Of a stretch of 64,000 bases of DNA, positions 36,622 through 46,353 are shown piece by piece. Both the position numbers and the translations under genes were made by a program. The notes under the pieces are model-generated. The model saw nothing but the letters and a program-made list of their open reading frames with translations, made no database searches and had not been told where the DNA came from. This DNA comes from JAEEJA01 sp036343175 (GTDB taxonomy: Bacteria > Bacillota > Clostridia > Lachnospirales > Lachnospiraceae): contig JAZASR010000002.1 of assembly GCA_036343175.1 (NCBI GenBank), forward strand, positions 67,342 to 131,341. Reading direction: 5' to 3'. Position 1 is the first letter of the stretch, and each line of letters opens with the position of its first letter.

Positions 36622-38177
36622 GCCGCACCACCTCCCAGAACAGGGTTATTCCAGTAGTTCCTGTCTGCGCTTCTGTAGCATACAGCTTCAGAAATATGGA
36701 CTTCATTGATCTTATCAGCACCATCCATATCCGCTATGGTACGGGCAACCTTAAGGATCTTATGGTAGCTGCGGTTTGTAAGGAATTCCCTGTCAAAGAC
36801 CTCTGACAGATAATCTGAAGCTAATGGGGTCAGAGCGCAGTATTTCTTTATGGATGAAGGGGTAAGTCTTGAATTATATGAAAAATCTTCATCCTTATAT
36901 CTCTCTCTCTGAATTTCCTGTACTGCTTCGACCCTCATTCTTATCTCATCTGACGATTCCGGTACATCGAGCGGGTCATCCCTTATGCTCTTAAAATCCA
37001 TTTGAAATGTTTCTGTGCATATGTCTATCCTGTCAAGAAGAGGTCTTGAAACATGATTCAGATACCGGCGGACGGATCCGGGTGTACAGCTGCATCTCCT
37101 GCTTGGAAAATACCCGCATTTACAAGGGTTCATAGCTGCGACAAGCTGAAAATCAGCGGGATAAGTGTATGAACCTCCATTTCTTGAAATATGTGCCAGA
37201 CCATCTTCAAGAGGCTGCCTTAATACCTCTATCGAGCTTAAGCTGAACTCAGGAAGCTCATCGAGAAACAGGACTCCGCCGGAAGCAAGACTTACCTCGC
37301 CGGGCCTTGGCTTTATGCCTCCTCCTATGAGTGCAGCAGTTGTAATGGTATGGTGAGGCGATCTGAATGGCCTTTCTGTAATGAGCGGAGCATCATCGGA
37401 CAGCAGACCTGTCACACTGTAAACCCTGGATATTTTCATCAGCTCATCGAAATCAGGCACCGGCATGATGCCGGGTATCCTCTCAGCTATCATCGTCTTT
37501 CCGGAACCGGGAGGTCCTATCATAAGTATGTTATGCATACCGGATACAGCAGCCTCTACCGCTCTCCTGGCAGCCTCCTGCCCGCGCACGTCCTTAAAAT
37601 CAAGAGAGGGTCTCTTATGCGCTGTAATACCCGGGATATCCGGAAGATCACGAGCTGTATACTTTTCAGGATCATTCGTGATCTCTATCAGATTTTTGAT
37701 ATCCGTCACCGGAATGACCCTGATCCCCTTAACCGTAAGGGCTTCATTCAGGTTCTCAACCGGGACATAAGCATATGAAAAGCCTTCCTGCATGGCAGCA
37801 TATACCATAGGAAGTACCCCGTTAACAGGCAGTACTCTGCCGTCAAGAGTCAGTTCGCCTATAAATATCTTATCTTTTAAATATTCATTTGGAATTATCC
37901 CATAGGATGAAATAACTGCCGCCGCAACTGCAAGGTCATACTCAGTACCATCCTTGCGCATATCAGCAGGAGAAAGATTGACAAGTATCTTTTCAGGCCT
38001 TAAGAAAAAACCTGAGTTCTTAATAGCCGCCCAGACTCTTTCACGTGTTTCCTTTACTTCGGCCGACAGATACCCCACGATCTGAAAACCGGGCAGACCA
38101 TGACTTACATCGCATTCTGCCCTGACTATGCTGCCATCGATACCGTTGACAGCCGCGCAATAAGCTTCACTAAACAT
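36618..38177 (-). CDS. comM: ComM/YifB-family Mg-chelatase-like AAA ATPase
   Basis: 519 residues: N-terminal ChlI/Lon-S5-like domain, AAA core with Walker A MIGPPGSGKTM near 215 and LFLDELPEF, a CxxCxCGY..CxC-type insert (NPCKCGYFPSRRCSCTPG) and a C-terminal Mg-chelatase domain. ComM helicases help branch migration in transformation. Its last bases carry the GGAGGTGG ribosome binding site of dprA. Confidence 0.94.
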   Translation of the reverse strand: MFSEAYCAAVNGIDGSIVRAECDVSHGLPGFQIVGYLSAEVKETRERVWAAIKNSGFFLRPEKILVNLSPADMRKDGTEYDLAVAAAVISSYGIIPNEYLKDKIFIGELTLDGRVLPVNGVLPMVYAAMQEGFSYAYVPVENLNEALTVKGIRVIPVTDIKNLIEITNDPEKYTARDLPDIPGITAHKRPSLDFKDVRGQEAARRAVEAAVSGMHNILMIGPPGSGKTMIAERIPGIMPVPDFDELMKISRVYSVTGLLSDDAPLITERPFRSPHHTITTAALIGGGIKPRPGEVSLASGGVLFLDELPEFSLSSIEVLRQPLEDGLAHISRNGGSYTYPADFQLVAAMNPCKCGYFPSRRCSCTPGSVRRYLNHVSRPLLDRIDICTETFQMDFKSIRDDPLDVPESSDEIRMRVEAVQEIQRERYKDEDFSYNSRLTPSSIKKYCALTPLASDYLSEVFDREFLTNRSYHKILKVARTIADMDGADKINEVHISEAVCYRSADRNYWNNPVLGGGAA

Positions 38178-38274
38178 TATCTATCCTTTCACCAAAAAGG
38201 ATAAGGCCTCCCCAGGCATAAAGATAATGTATAAACACAGATCTATGATAACCTGTCTGAAGCAAAAATTCAAC

Positions 38275-38307
38275 AAAAAAAGCTCCCGCTTTTTTAAGGC
38301 GGAAGCT
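38275..38307 (-). terminator. Terminator after nrdR
   Basis: Minus-strand stem AGCTTCCGC/GCGGGAGCT (8 of 9 pairs including G-U) with a 9-base loop, followed by seven or more U residues (38275-38281). It lies between nrdR and comM. Confidence 0.88.
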
Positions 38308-38324
38308 AAAATACATTTAAAGAT

Positions 38325-38777
38325 TCAGCTGTTTTTAAGTTTCATGATGACGTCAACAAATGTATCCACATCCTTGAATTCCTGATAGATGGATGCGAAA
38401 CGGATATAAGCAACAGAATCAAGGTCTTTTAAATGTGAAAGCACAAGCTGCCCTATCAGGTTTGAAGGGATCTCCTTTGTATCCCTGGTGAACAGTTCGT
38501 TTTCAATATTGTCAATAAGAGCTGTTACCTGGTCGACAGAAATAGGCCTCTTGTGACAGGCGCGGAATATGCCCTTTTCTATCTTTGTACGGTCATATGG
38601 TTCTCTTGACTTATCCTTCTTGATGACCATCAATGGAATAGCCTCGACTCTCTCATATGTGGTAAATCTCTTATGACAGGTCTCGCAAAGTCGGCGGCGT
38701 CTGATGGAAAAATTATAGTCCGCCTGTCTCGAGTCAATTACTTTTGTTTCATTAGCACCGCAAAATGGACACTTCAT
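38325..38777 (-). CDS. nrdR: NrdR, ribonucleotide reductase repressor
   Basis: 150 residues, standard length. Zinc ribbon MKCPFCGANETKVIDSR...CETCHKRF and the ATP-cone (VIKKDKSREPYDRTKIEKGI). Represses ribonucleotide reductase genes in response to dATP/ATP. Overlaps the sulfatase gene by 4 bases, suggesting coupled translation. Confidence 0.97.
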   Translation of the reverse strand: MKCPFCGANETKVIDSRQADYNFSIRRRRLCETCHKRFTTYERVEAIPLMVIKKDKSREPYDRTKIEKGIFRACHKRPISVDQVTALIDNIENELFTRDTKEIPSNLIGQLVLSHLKDLDSVAYIRFASIYQEFKDVDTFVDVIMKLKNS

Positions 38778-40867
38778 ATAAGGCTCCTGCCTCCTGAAAT
38801 CTGATAAAACTGCATTTCAAAATACCACTTTAACTTCACAGCATTTGTTTTACTGATGAGAGCACCGTCAGCAGTATAAAAGCCCACTTCGAAAACATTC
38901 TCATCAGATGCATCTCTATCTGCAAGATCATCTTCGATTTCCTCCAGAGCCTTCTCATCATCTAAGATAAGCTCAGTGGAATTAACGAATCTGGTATCAT
39001 AATCCTTACCAGAATATAATATCCTACTTGATCTGGTAAATCCATATCCAAACACAAAAATTTTTCCATTTTTATTCTGTACTGACGTAATCTTCGGCAG
39101 ATAAGTTCCCATCTGAATATCCGTCTTTTTAAATGGAGAAAGCCCGGTGTCACCATATGCATAATTATCACCATAGAGAAGATCATACTCAAGATTTGTA
39201 AGATCATGTTCATAATTATAGTCATATGTCTCGTGCTGCTGCTGAAAACGGTTGATGAGCCCGGCATGGATCCCTATGGCATCGAGTATCTTCGGATAAA
39301 GCTGATATGCTTTAATATTGCGGTCAGAAAACTTAAGTCCGAAATTGCTCCAGACTACATATTGGGTCTCATAGAGGCTTCTGTTCTTCAGATCACAGGA
39401 ATTAAGCTCCAGGCTTGGCAGATGATCTCCGTAAAGCACAAGTACTGTATTTTCATTCCTGTCAGAAAGCTTATTAATAAGATCTCCTATCATCTGATCA
39501 ACTTCATACAGCTGGTTGGCATAATACTCATACTGATCTGACATTTCCTCCGGGGCTAAAGTTACAGCAACATGCTTCTTATAAGGGATATTTACCTTAT
39601 ACTTCCCGTGGCTCTGCACGGTTATTGCCATAGTGAAGTCAGGACCCTTTGTAGAATCAAGGGTCTTTATGATCTCAGACGGCATGATATCATCGCAGTT
39701 CCAATAATTGGGATTATTCTTTAATCCGTTCATATATTCAGAAGCCTGGAAAGTATCAAACCCCATATTTGCAAACACTTCATTTCTTCCATAGAAGAGG
39801 GCGGTATTATCATGAACGGCGTGAGACTTATATCCTATCTTCTTAAGGTCATTCACTATACTTTCTGTGGTATTGTTCTTAAGTACTGTTTTATAAGGAT
39901 ATTCACCAGTGCCGAAATCAGTCTGTCTCATACCTGTAAGTATTTCAAACTCAGTATTAACCGTGCCCGCGCCGACCGTAGGGACTGTCAGGTTTCCGCT
40001 CGCATATTCTCTGGAAAGCCTGTGAAAGTTCGGAATAAGATCCTTGTCGAACTTTACGTTCTTAAGATTTGCAAGGTCAAAGAATGACTCCAGCTGAACA
40101 AATATGATATTCGGCCTTTCAGAACTGTTTTTCTTCTTCTTAAGTCCCCTGGAGATCTTTCTTACAGTCTCCGGAGAATAATCATCCGGTTCATCAATGC
40201 CGGTATCGATTATGGAATTTGCAAAGCAATAGGCAAAACCATAGTTCTCATATGCCTCCTGTATATTGGTAAAGTCAGTGGACAAAGCCTTGACATTCTT
40301 TGAACTGTGATATATTACTGCAATGCAGAACACAAGGAAAACGATCAGCGTACTGTAGGCCAGTCTGCTCCTGTTGGTATTGCGTGCTACCGGCGCCTTG
40401 CGGAAAAATGCTATAAACCCGATTATCATTATAACGAGCCCCATTACGATAACTCCCATGGAGAGCGGCGTAAGATAATGATCTGAAACGCCTATTGCGC
40501 TTTTTATAAGCGTAAAATCAATAGCGGAAAACGGAGTGACTCTGAATGTCTGAATGATAAAGTTTGTCAGACCGAAAGCAAACCAGAGGAATGAGCTGAA
40601 AACATAGAAGAAGACCCTCCTCTTAAATACAAGTGAAAATGAAAGCGTCACAGATATTATCAGCACGTTGAATAAAAAGAGGTCCGGTTTGTCCCATATA
40701 TATATGAATGTCTTAAATACACTCCGCCTGTTGAATGACTCGATGATGATATCGAGAACAAAAGGCATGGCAATATACATTAAAGAAAATTGAGCAGGAG
40801 TAAGGTCGCCCAGTACCTGCCTTGCTTTTTCAGATATAGTATTAAGATGTTTTTTTATGATAGACAT
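38774..40867 (-). CDS. LTA synthase-like membrane sulfatase with C-terminal TIG-like domain
   Basis: About 697 residues from ATG 40867, with GGAGA 8-9 bases upstream (an ATG at 40891 lacks this). Five N-terminal membrane helices (to about residue 200), then an LtaS/sulfatase domain: metal ligand VQLESFF, nucleophile Thr in GAGTVNTEFE, VQSHGKY and LYGDHLPSLEL. Such enzymes transfer glycerol-phosphate or phosphoethanolamine onto surface polymers. After the sulfatase core a beta-rich tail (about 590-690, VFGYGFTRSSRILYSGKDYD) resembles an IPT/TIG fold, which is not typical of LtaS. Next to a teichoic-acid-type ABC exporter. Confidence 0.85.
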   Translation of the reverse strand: MSIIKKHLNTISEKARQVLGDLTPAQFSLMYIAMPFVLDIIIESFNRRSVFKTFIYIWDKPDLFLFNVLIISVTLSFSLVFKRRVFFYVFSSFLWFAFGLTNFIIQTFRVTPFSAIDFTLIKSAIGVSDHYLTPLSMGVIVMGLVIMIIGFIAFFRKAPVARNTNRSRLAYSTLIVFLVFCIAVIYHSSKNVKALSTDFTNIQEAYENYGFAYCFANSIIDTGIDEPDDYSPETVRKISRGLKKKKNSSERPNIIFVQLESFFDLANLKNVKFDKDLIPNFHRLSREYASGNLTVPTVGAGTVNTEFEILTGMRQTDFGTGEYPYKTVLKNNTTESIVNDLKKIGYKSHAVHDNTALFYGRNEVFANMGFDTFQASEYMNGLKNNPNYWNCDDIMPSEIIKTLDSTKGPDFTMAITVQSHGKYKVNIPYKKHVAVTLAPEEMSDQYEYYANQLYEVDQMIGDLINKLSDRNENTVLVLYGDHLPSLELNSCDLKNRSLYETQYVVWSNFGLKFSDRNIKAYQLYPKILDAIGIHAGLINRFQQQHETYDYNYEHDLTNLEYDLLYGDNYAYGDTGLSPFKKTDIQMGTYLPKITSVQNKNGKIFVFGYGFTRSSRILYSGKDYDTRFVNSTELILDDEKALEEIEDDLADRDASDENVFEVGFYTADGALISKTNAVKLKWYFEMQFYQISGGRSLI

Positions 40868-40891
40868 ATCATCATCTCCTGAATAATGCAT

Positions 40892-41635
40892 TTACCTTTC
40901 TGTCATATTTCTGTAGATCTTAGCAACACGGTCGACGCTTCCCTTTGCGACAAGATGTCCGCCATCAAGTATTATTGCTTTATCACAGAGCCTTACTACC
41001 TGTTCAAGATTATGAGATACGAATACGACTGTAACTCCCTTGTCGAACATACTCATTACCTTTCTCTCCGACTTGCGGCGGAATTTCTTATCTCCTACTG
41101 ACAGGACCTCATCGAGGATGAGCACATCAGGCTCTACTACAGTAGCAATCGAAAATCCCAGTCTTGACTTCATGCCTGAAGAATAATTCTTGATCGGTAC
41201 ATCTATGAATTCGCCCAATTCCGAGAAATCAACTATCTCATCAAATTTTTCATCGAGGAGGCTCTTCGGATACCCGAGCAGGGCACCATAGAGATAAATA
41301 TTCTCGCGTCCTGTATATTCTTTGGCAAAACCGGCGCCAAGCTCGAGAAGAGGAGCCACTTTACCTCTAACCTGAACCGTACCGGTCGTAGGCTTCAGAA
41401 CTCCCGAAACTATCTTAAGAAGAGTACTCTTTCCGGCGCCATTTGTACCAAGTACGCCAAGCCTTTCGCCGCGTCTGACCTGAAAATCTATGTCGCGCAA
41501 TGCCCAGAACTCATGAAACCTGAGCTGATGTGTCATTGCCTTTATAACATACTCCTTGAGATTATCGACACCCTCCTGATTGAGGTTGAATCTCATGCTT
41601 ACCTGAGATACCTTTATTGCAAGATCGTCTCTCAT
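40892..41635 (-). CDS. Polysaccharide/teichoic acid export ABC ATPase (TagH/Wzt-like)
   Basis: 247 residues. Walker A GTNGAGKSTL near 69-78, GRENIYLYGALLGY, signature YSSGMKSRLGFS, Walker B VLILDEVLSVGD and switch His. The GRENIYL motif is diagnostic of TagH/RfbB/KpsT exporters. No extra C-terminal carbohydrate-binding domain. It pairs with the permease gene just upstream. Confidence 0.92.
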   Translation of the reverse strand: MRDDLAIKVSQVSMRFNLNQEGVDNLKEYVIKAMTHQLRFHEFWALRDIDFQVRRGERLGVLGTNGAGKSTLLKIVSGVLKPTTGTVQVRGKVAPLLELGAGFAKEYTGRENIYLYGALLGYPKSLLDEKFDEIVDFSELGEFIDVPIKNYSSGMKSRLGFSIATVVEPDVLILDEVLSVGDKKFRRKSERKVMSMFDKGVTVVFVSHNLEQVVRLCDKAIILDGGHLVAKGSVDRVAKIYRNMTER

Positions 41636-41728
41636 CGCTTTATGGGATTTCCTTTCAAATATATGATGATCGGTCTGAAGCTTAAAATATCCATTCTGTA
41701 CTTAAAAACAGCTTACAAAAAGTTCTGA

Positions 41729-42517
41729 TCAGATATAGAGAATGAACTTGTCCTGCTGCTTATAGAACATCACTACTCCGACAAAAAATATCAGTACCGC
41801 GGAAACGCTTGATACCACGATGTATTGAGTACTCATCATCTGTCCATAGAGGACGCAGTCCCTGAATTCCTTTATGCACATATAGACCGGATTCAGATCG
41901 AATATCCATGCCTTGCCTGTTTTCATGAGTCTGTCAGGAAAATAGAAAATAGCGGATGCATACATGATAAGCATTGAAAGTACTGACCATATATACTCTA
42001 TATCCCTGAAGAAAACATCAAGTGTTGCAAGTATCAGACCGACACCGCTTGTCAGCACAAAGAGTATCAGCAGAGGCACGATGCAGAGTGCAGCATATCC
42101 TGTAGGCTTTACCTGAAGTACTACAGCCACACCAACCAAAACTATCAGCGATATAAGGAATATTATGAAGTTCGAAAGTATATTAGCAAGCACATACATA
42201 TACTTTGGAACATATACCTTCTTTATAATAGATGCATTGCCGCTTATTGACTTGAGAGCGCTCCTGGTTCCGGATGAGAAGAATGAAAAAAGAAGCCTTC
42301 CTGTAAGGATATATACAGGATATGTCTTATCACCTCTTCCAAAAAAGGTACCGAAAACTACAGTAAGAACTATCATGGTGAGAAGCGGCTCGATAAGAGT
42401 CCACAGAACTCCAAGATATGATCTTCTGTACTTCAGTTTAATATTTTTCTTCACAAGTTCATAGAGCAGGAACCTGTATTTATTAAAGTTCTTTACGTTG
42501 GTTTTTAAGCCGCCCAC
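41729..42517 (-). CDS. Polysaccharide/teichoic acid export ABC permease (TagG/Wzm-like)
   Basis: 262 residues, six hydrophobic helices, with LKYRRSYLGVLWTLIEPLLT at the N-terminus, the conserved ABC-2 exporter start. GTG start (42515-42517) with AGGAGA 5-7 bases upstream and a good promoter at 42572-42599. Exports a lipid-linked surface polymer with the adjacent ATPase. Confidence 0.92.
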   Translation of the reverse strand: MGGLKTNVKNFNKYRFLLYELVKKNIKLKYRRSYLGVLWTLIEPLLTMIVLTVVFGTFFGRGDKTYPVYILTGRLLFSFFSSGTRSALKSISGNASIIKKVYVPKYMYVLANILSNFIIFLISLIVLVGVAVVLQVKPTGYAALCIVPLLILFVLTSGVGLILATLDVFFRDIEYIWSVLSMLIMYASAIFYFPDRLMKTGKAWIFDLNPVYMCIKEFRDCVLYGQMMSTQYIVVSSVSAVLIFFVGVVMFYKQQDKFILYI

Positions 42518-42571
42518 TTTATTCTCCTGTCTTTACATATTAATAATCAGCCTTTTCCAAAATCAGGGCTT

Positions 42572-42599
42572 ATTATATCATACTCTATTTGAATTTCAA
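42572..42599 (-). promoter_or_regulatory. Sigma-A promoter of the polymer export operon
   Basis: TTGAAA (42594-42599), 16-base spacer, TATAAT (42572-42577) on the minus strand, about 55 bases before the permease. Likely drives permease, ATPase, sulfatase and nrdR. Confidence 0.65.
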
Positions 42600-42700
42600 A
42601 TCAATATCATTTTACAGATTTTACTTAAAATAACATAAACGTGCATCCGGTATTTAATAAATTTTCACAGCTTTCGGCATGGAAAGCATGTAAATACGTA

Positions 42701-42741
42701 AAAAAAGCCGGGAATGAGATATCGTCACCATATTCCCGACT
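42701..42741 (-). terminator. Terminator of the dnaK operon
   Basis: Minus-strand stem AGTCGGGAAT/ATTCCCGGCT with a 16-base loop followed by seven U residues (42700-42706). It lies after the small acidic protein gene at 42778. Confidence 0.88.
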
Positions 42742-42777
42742 CTTATATTAAAGTTGGTAAGCTTTAAAAACGGCTTA

Positions 42778-43131
42778 TTATTGATCTTCCTGATCCGGTC
42801 CCGCATCATCTTTAAGCAGAGACTCTATCTGCTGGTCTGTTACACCAGGCTCCTTTTCAGTCTCTTCTGAAGGCTCCGGATCTGCATCGTCCTCTTCCAT
42901 GATATCAGTATGTTCTTTCTGGATCCTCTTAAAAGCCTCATCCTGATCCCTGATAATATATTTTTCTTCCTCGTGTATACCATACCCCTTATAAATATTA
43001 CCGCTTACCATCTTTACATGATCTCCATTGATCACATCGCGGTTTGCGACATATGTAAGGTTATCGTACATGGAAAAATCATCATCAAGAGAATGATCGT
43101 ATTTAATATGATCTTCATTCATATCATTCAC
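42778..43131 (-). CDS. Small acidic protein of unknown function downstream of dnaJ
   Basis: 117 residues, strongly acidic, probably soluble. The first 65 residues are ordered-looking (YDNLTYVANRDVINGDHVKM), the rest low-complexity Glu/Asp/Pro. GGAGGTGG precedes the ATG, and it starts 29 bases after dnaJ in front of the shared terminator, so it is the last gene of the chaperone operon. I do not recognise a family. Confidence 0.7.
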   Translation of the reverse strand: MNDMNEDHIKYDHSLDDDFSMYDNLTYVANRDVINGDHVKMVSGNIYKGYGIHEEEKYIIRDQDEAFKRIQKEHTDIMEEDDADPEPSEETEKEPGVTDQQIESLLKDDAGPDQEDQ

Positions 43132-43160
43132 AGAAAACCACCTCCGGCAAAGATCTGATT

Positions 43161-44339
43161 TCAGCGTTTCTTCTTACGCCCTTTTCCAAATAAGCTGCCC
43201 TTAGGCTTATCGTCATCTTCATCATCAGCTGCTGCAGGTCTGGTCTCATAGTCGCCCGGATTAAGCGCTTTATCAAATGTCAGAAGGAGATCCTTCTGAT
43301 CAGAAGAAAGATGCTTAGGTACGTCGACATGAAGCGTCAGATAAAGGTCTCCTCTTGAACCGGCAGAATAGCCGAGATTCGTCATACCCTTGCCTCTGAG
43401 TCGGACACGTGTCCCTGTAGCAGTCCCGGCCTTTACCGAATATATAACAGGTTTCCGATCAATGGTCATTATCTCGACGTCGCCGCCAAGAACAGCCTTC
43501 GCATAAGAAATATAAACATCCTTATAAAGATCTGAGCCCTGCCTTATAAAATCAGGATCATTCTTTACTATTACCTGTACAAGAAGATCTCCTCTCGGAC
43601 CGCCATTTGTTCCGGGCTCACCCTTGTCACGAATACGCACGCTCTGTCCGTTGTCGATACCTGCAGGTATGGAGACCATGATCTTCTTGCGGCTGCTTAT
43701 ATATCCGGTACCATGGCAGTCAGGGCATCTGTCTTTTATGATCTTTCCCGAGCCATGACACTGTGAACATGTAGTTACATTCTGTACTATGCCAAAAAGG
43801 GATCTTGACTGGGTAACCTCCTGTCCTGAACCGTGACATCTCGGACAGGTCTCCGGAGATGTGCCAGGACGGGCGCCGCTGCCATGACATGTAGTACATT
43901 CGTCCTTTAAATTGACCTCGATCTCTTTTTCTACTCCAAAGCAGGCATCATATAGAGAAATGGTCACTGAAGTCCTTATGTTCTCTCCGCGCATAGGACC
44001 ATTACGTCTGCCGCGGGATCCACCGCCTCCGAAGAAATCACCAAAGATATCACCGAATATATCGCCCATATCCATGCTGTTGAAATCGAAGCCGCCACCG
44101 CCGGCGCCTCCTTCGAATGCTGCATGACCGAACTGGTCATACTGCCTTCTCTTATCTTCATCAGAAAGGATTGCGTATGCCTCCGACGCTTCCTTGAACT
44201 TCTCTTCTGCATTCTTATCGCCGGGGTTTGCATCCGGGTGATACTTCTTTGCAAGCTTTCTGTATGCAGACTTTATTTCAGAGGCACTGGCGTCCTTATT
44301 GACGCCAAGGACCTCATAATAGTCTCTCTTTTCAGCCAT
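43161..44339 (-). CDS. dnaJ: DnaJ co-chaperone
   Basis: 392 residues. J domain with HPD (KKYHPDANPG) near 33, Gly/Phe-rich region, four CxxCxGxG zinc repeats (CTTCHGSG, CPRCHGSG, CSQCHGSG, CPDCHGTG) and the C-terminal substrate domain. Delivers clients to DnaK. The C-terminal 35 residues are charged (DEDDDKPKGSLFGKGRKKKR). Confidence 0.97.
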   Translation of the reverse strand: MAEKRDYYEVLGVNKDASASEIKSAYRKLAKKYHPDANPGDKNAEEKFKEASEAYAILSDEDKRRQYDQFGHAAFEGGAGGGGFDFNSMDMGDIFGDIFGDFFGGGGSRGRRNGPMRGENIRTSVTISLYDACFGVEKEIEVNLKDECTTCHGSGARPGTSPETCPRCHGSGQEVTQSRSLFGIVQNVTTCSQCHGSGKIIKDRCPDCHGTGYISSRKKIMVSIPAGIDNGQSVRIRDKGEPGTNGGPRGDLLVQVIVKNDPDFIRQGSDLYKDVYISYAKAVLGGDVEIMTIDRKPVIYSVKAGTATGTRVRLRGKGMTNLGYSAGSRGDLYLTLHVDVPKHLSSDQKDLLLTFDKALNPGDYETRPAAADDEDDDKPKGSLFGKGRKKKR

Positions 44340-44391
44340 TGTGAATAACTCCTATGGTACACATAAAATGCCGGTCATAATATATTATTTA

Positions 44392-46287
44392 TTATACTTC
44401 GCGGTAGTCGCCGTCTACGACGTCGTCATTATTGCTGTTGTTATTGCCGGCATTTGTCTGAGAACCCTGATCAGGATCAGGACCTGCGTTAGCTCCGGGG
44501 TTAGGACCAGCCTGACCTGCCTGTGCATTTGCCTCATACATCTTTGTGAAAACATTCTGAGCATCCTGCATAAGTGTCTCACGCTTCTGCTTTAATTCCT
44601 CAGCGTCAGCATCCGATACGTTATCCGGAGTTGTTCTGTCTACTACAGCCTTAAGGGCATCGATGTCAGCCTGTACCTTGGCCTTCTCATCTGCTGATAT
44701 CTTGTCTCCGACCTCATCAAGAGCCTTCTGTGTCTGGAATACTGCTGAATCAGCCTCATTGCGGGCATCGATAGCTTCCTTCTTCTTCTTATCCTGTGCC
44801 TCGTACTGAGCTGCTTCCTTAACTGCCTTATCGATATCCTCATCGGACATGTTGGAACCGCCGGTGATAGTGATATGATTCTCCTTGTTGGTGCCAAGAT
44901 CCTTGGCAGATACATTTACGATACCGTTTGCATCGATATCAAATGTAACCTCGATCTGCGGAACACCTCTTCTTGCAGGAGGTATGCCATCAAGCCTGAA
45001 CTGTCCGAGACTCTTGTTATCCTTGGCAAATTTACGCTCACCCTGAAGAACATTGATATCTACTGCTGACTGGTTATCCTGGGCAGTTGAGAATACCTGG
45101 CTCTTCTTTGTAGGGATCGTTGTATTTCTCTCGATAAGAGGTGTAGCAATGCCGCCCATGGTCTCGATAGAAAGTGTAAGAGGTGTAACATCAAGAAGGA
45201 GGATGTCGCCTGCGCCTGAATCTCCGGCAAGCTTGCCGCCCTGAATAGAAGCACCGATCGCAACGCACTCGTCAGGGTTAAGATTCTTGCTTGGCTCATG
45301 ACCTGTCAGCTGCTTAACCTTATCCTGAACGGCTGGAATACGTGTAGAACCACCGACGAGAAGCACCTTTGAAAGATCTGATGCATTAAGTCCTGCATCC
45401 TCAAGTGCACGTCTTACCGGCTCTGCTGTTGCTTCTACAAGGTCTGATGTAAGTTCATCGAACTTGGCTCTTGTAAGGTCCATATCGAAGTGCTTCGGAC
45501 CATCAGCTGTGGCTGTAATGAATGGAAGGTTGATATTTGTTGTATTTGCTGCAGAAAGCTCCTTCTTAGCCTTCTCTGCTGCTTCCTTAAGTCTCTGGAG
45601 AGCCATCTTATCTGTTGAAAGATCGATGCCTTCCTTCTGCTTGAAATCCTCGATCATGTAATCGCAGATCTTCTTATCGAAATCATCGCCGCCTAAGTGG
45701 TTATTGCCGGCTGTAGCAAGGACTTCGATGACGCCGTCGCCGATCTCGATGATGGATACATCAAATGTACCGCCGCCCAGGTCGTAAACCATGATCTTCT
45801 GCTCTTTCTCATTATCAAGACCATATGCAAGGGCTGCTGCAGTAGGCTCGTTTATGATACGCTTTACATCAAGACCTGCTATCTTGCCGGCATCCTTTGT
45901 TGCCTGACGCTGAGCATCATTGAAATAAGCAGGAACTGTTATAACAGCCTCTGTTACCTTTTCACCCAAGTGTCCCTCAGCATCAGCCTTGAGCTTCTGA
46001 AGGATCATAGCTGAGATCTCCTGTGGCGAATATTTCTTGCCATCGATCTCTACTCTGTAATCAGATCCCATGTGACGCTTGATAGAAGAAATAGTCCTGT
46101 CAGCATTTGTAACTGCCTGACGTTTTGCCGGCTCGCCTACAAGTCTGTCACCGTTCTTTGTAAAGGCAACAACTGAAGGAGTTGTCCTTGCGCCCTCGGT
46201 ATTTGTGATAACTTCAGGCTTGCCGCCCTCCATTACAGATACACATGAGTTTGTTGTTCCTAGATCAATACCAATTATCTTACTCAT
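44392..46287 (-). CDS. dnaK: DnaK (Hsp70) chaperone
   Basis: 631 residues. IIGIDLGTTNSCVSVMEGG start, VPAYFNDAQRQATKDAGKIA, DLGGGTFDVSI, LLVGGSTRIPAVQ, and a substrate domain; C-terminal Asn/Gly/Gln-rich tail. GGGAGG precedes the ATG. Middle gene of the hrcA-grpE-dnaK-dnaJ operon. Confidence 0.98.
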   Translation of the reverse strand: MSKIIGIDLGTTNSCVSVMEGGKPEVITNTEGARTTPSVVAFTKNGDRLVGEPAKRQAVTNADRTISSIKRHMGSDYRVEIDGKKYSPQEISAMILQKLKADAEGHLGEKVTEAVITVPAYFNDAQRQATKDAGKIAGLDVKRIINEPTAAALAYGLDNEKEQKIMVYDLGGGTFDVSIIEIGDGVIEVLATAGNNHLGGDDFDKKICDYMIEDFKQKEGIDLSTDKMALQRLKEAAEKAKKELSAANTTNINLPFITATADGPKHFDMDLTRAKFDELTSDLVEATAEPVRRALEDAGLNASDLSKVLLVGGSTRIPAVQDKVKQLTGHEPSKNLNPDECVAIGASIQGGKLAGDSGAGDILLLDVTPLTLSIETMGGIATPLIERNTTIPTKKSQVFSTAQDNQSAVDINVLQGERKFAKDNKSLGQFRLDGIPPARRGVPQIEVTFDIDANGIVNVSAKDLGTNKENHITITGGSNMSDEDIDKAVKEAAQYEAQDKKKKEAIDARNEADSAVFQTQKALDEVGDKISADEKAKVQADIDALKAVVDRTTPDNVSDADAEELKQKRETLMQDAQNVFTKMYEANAQAGQAGPNPGANAGPDPDQGSQTNAGNNNSNNDDVVDGDYREV

Positions 46288-46353
46288 AATAAAACCTCCC
46301 GTAGGATATGCCTACTTATTGATTAATAATAAATTTTTCCTTTTATATAAAAG

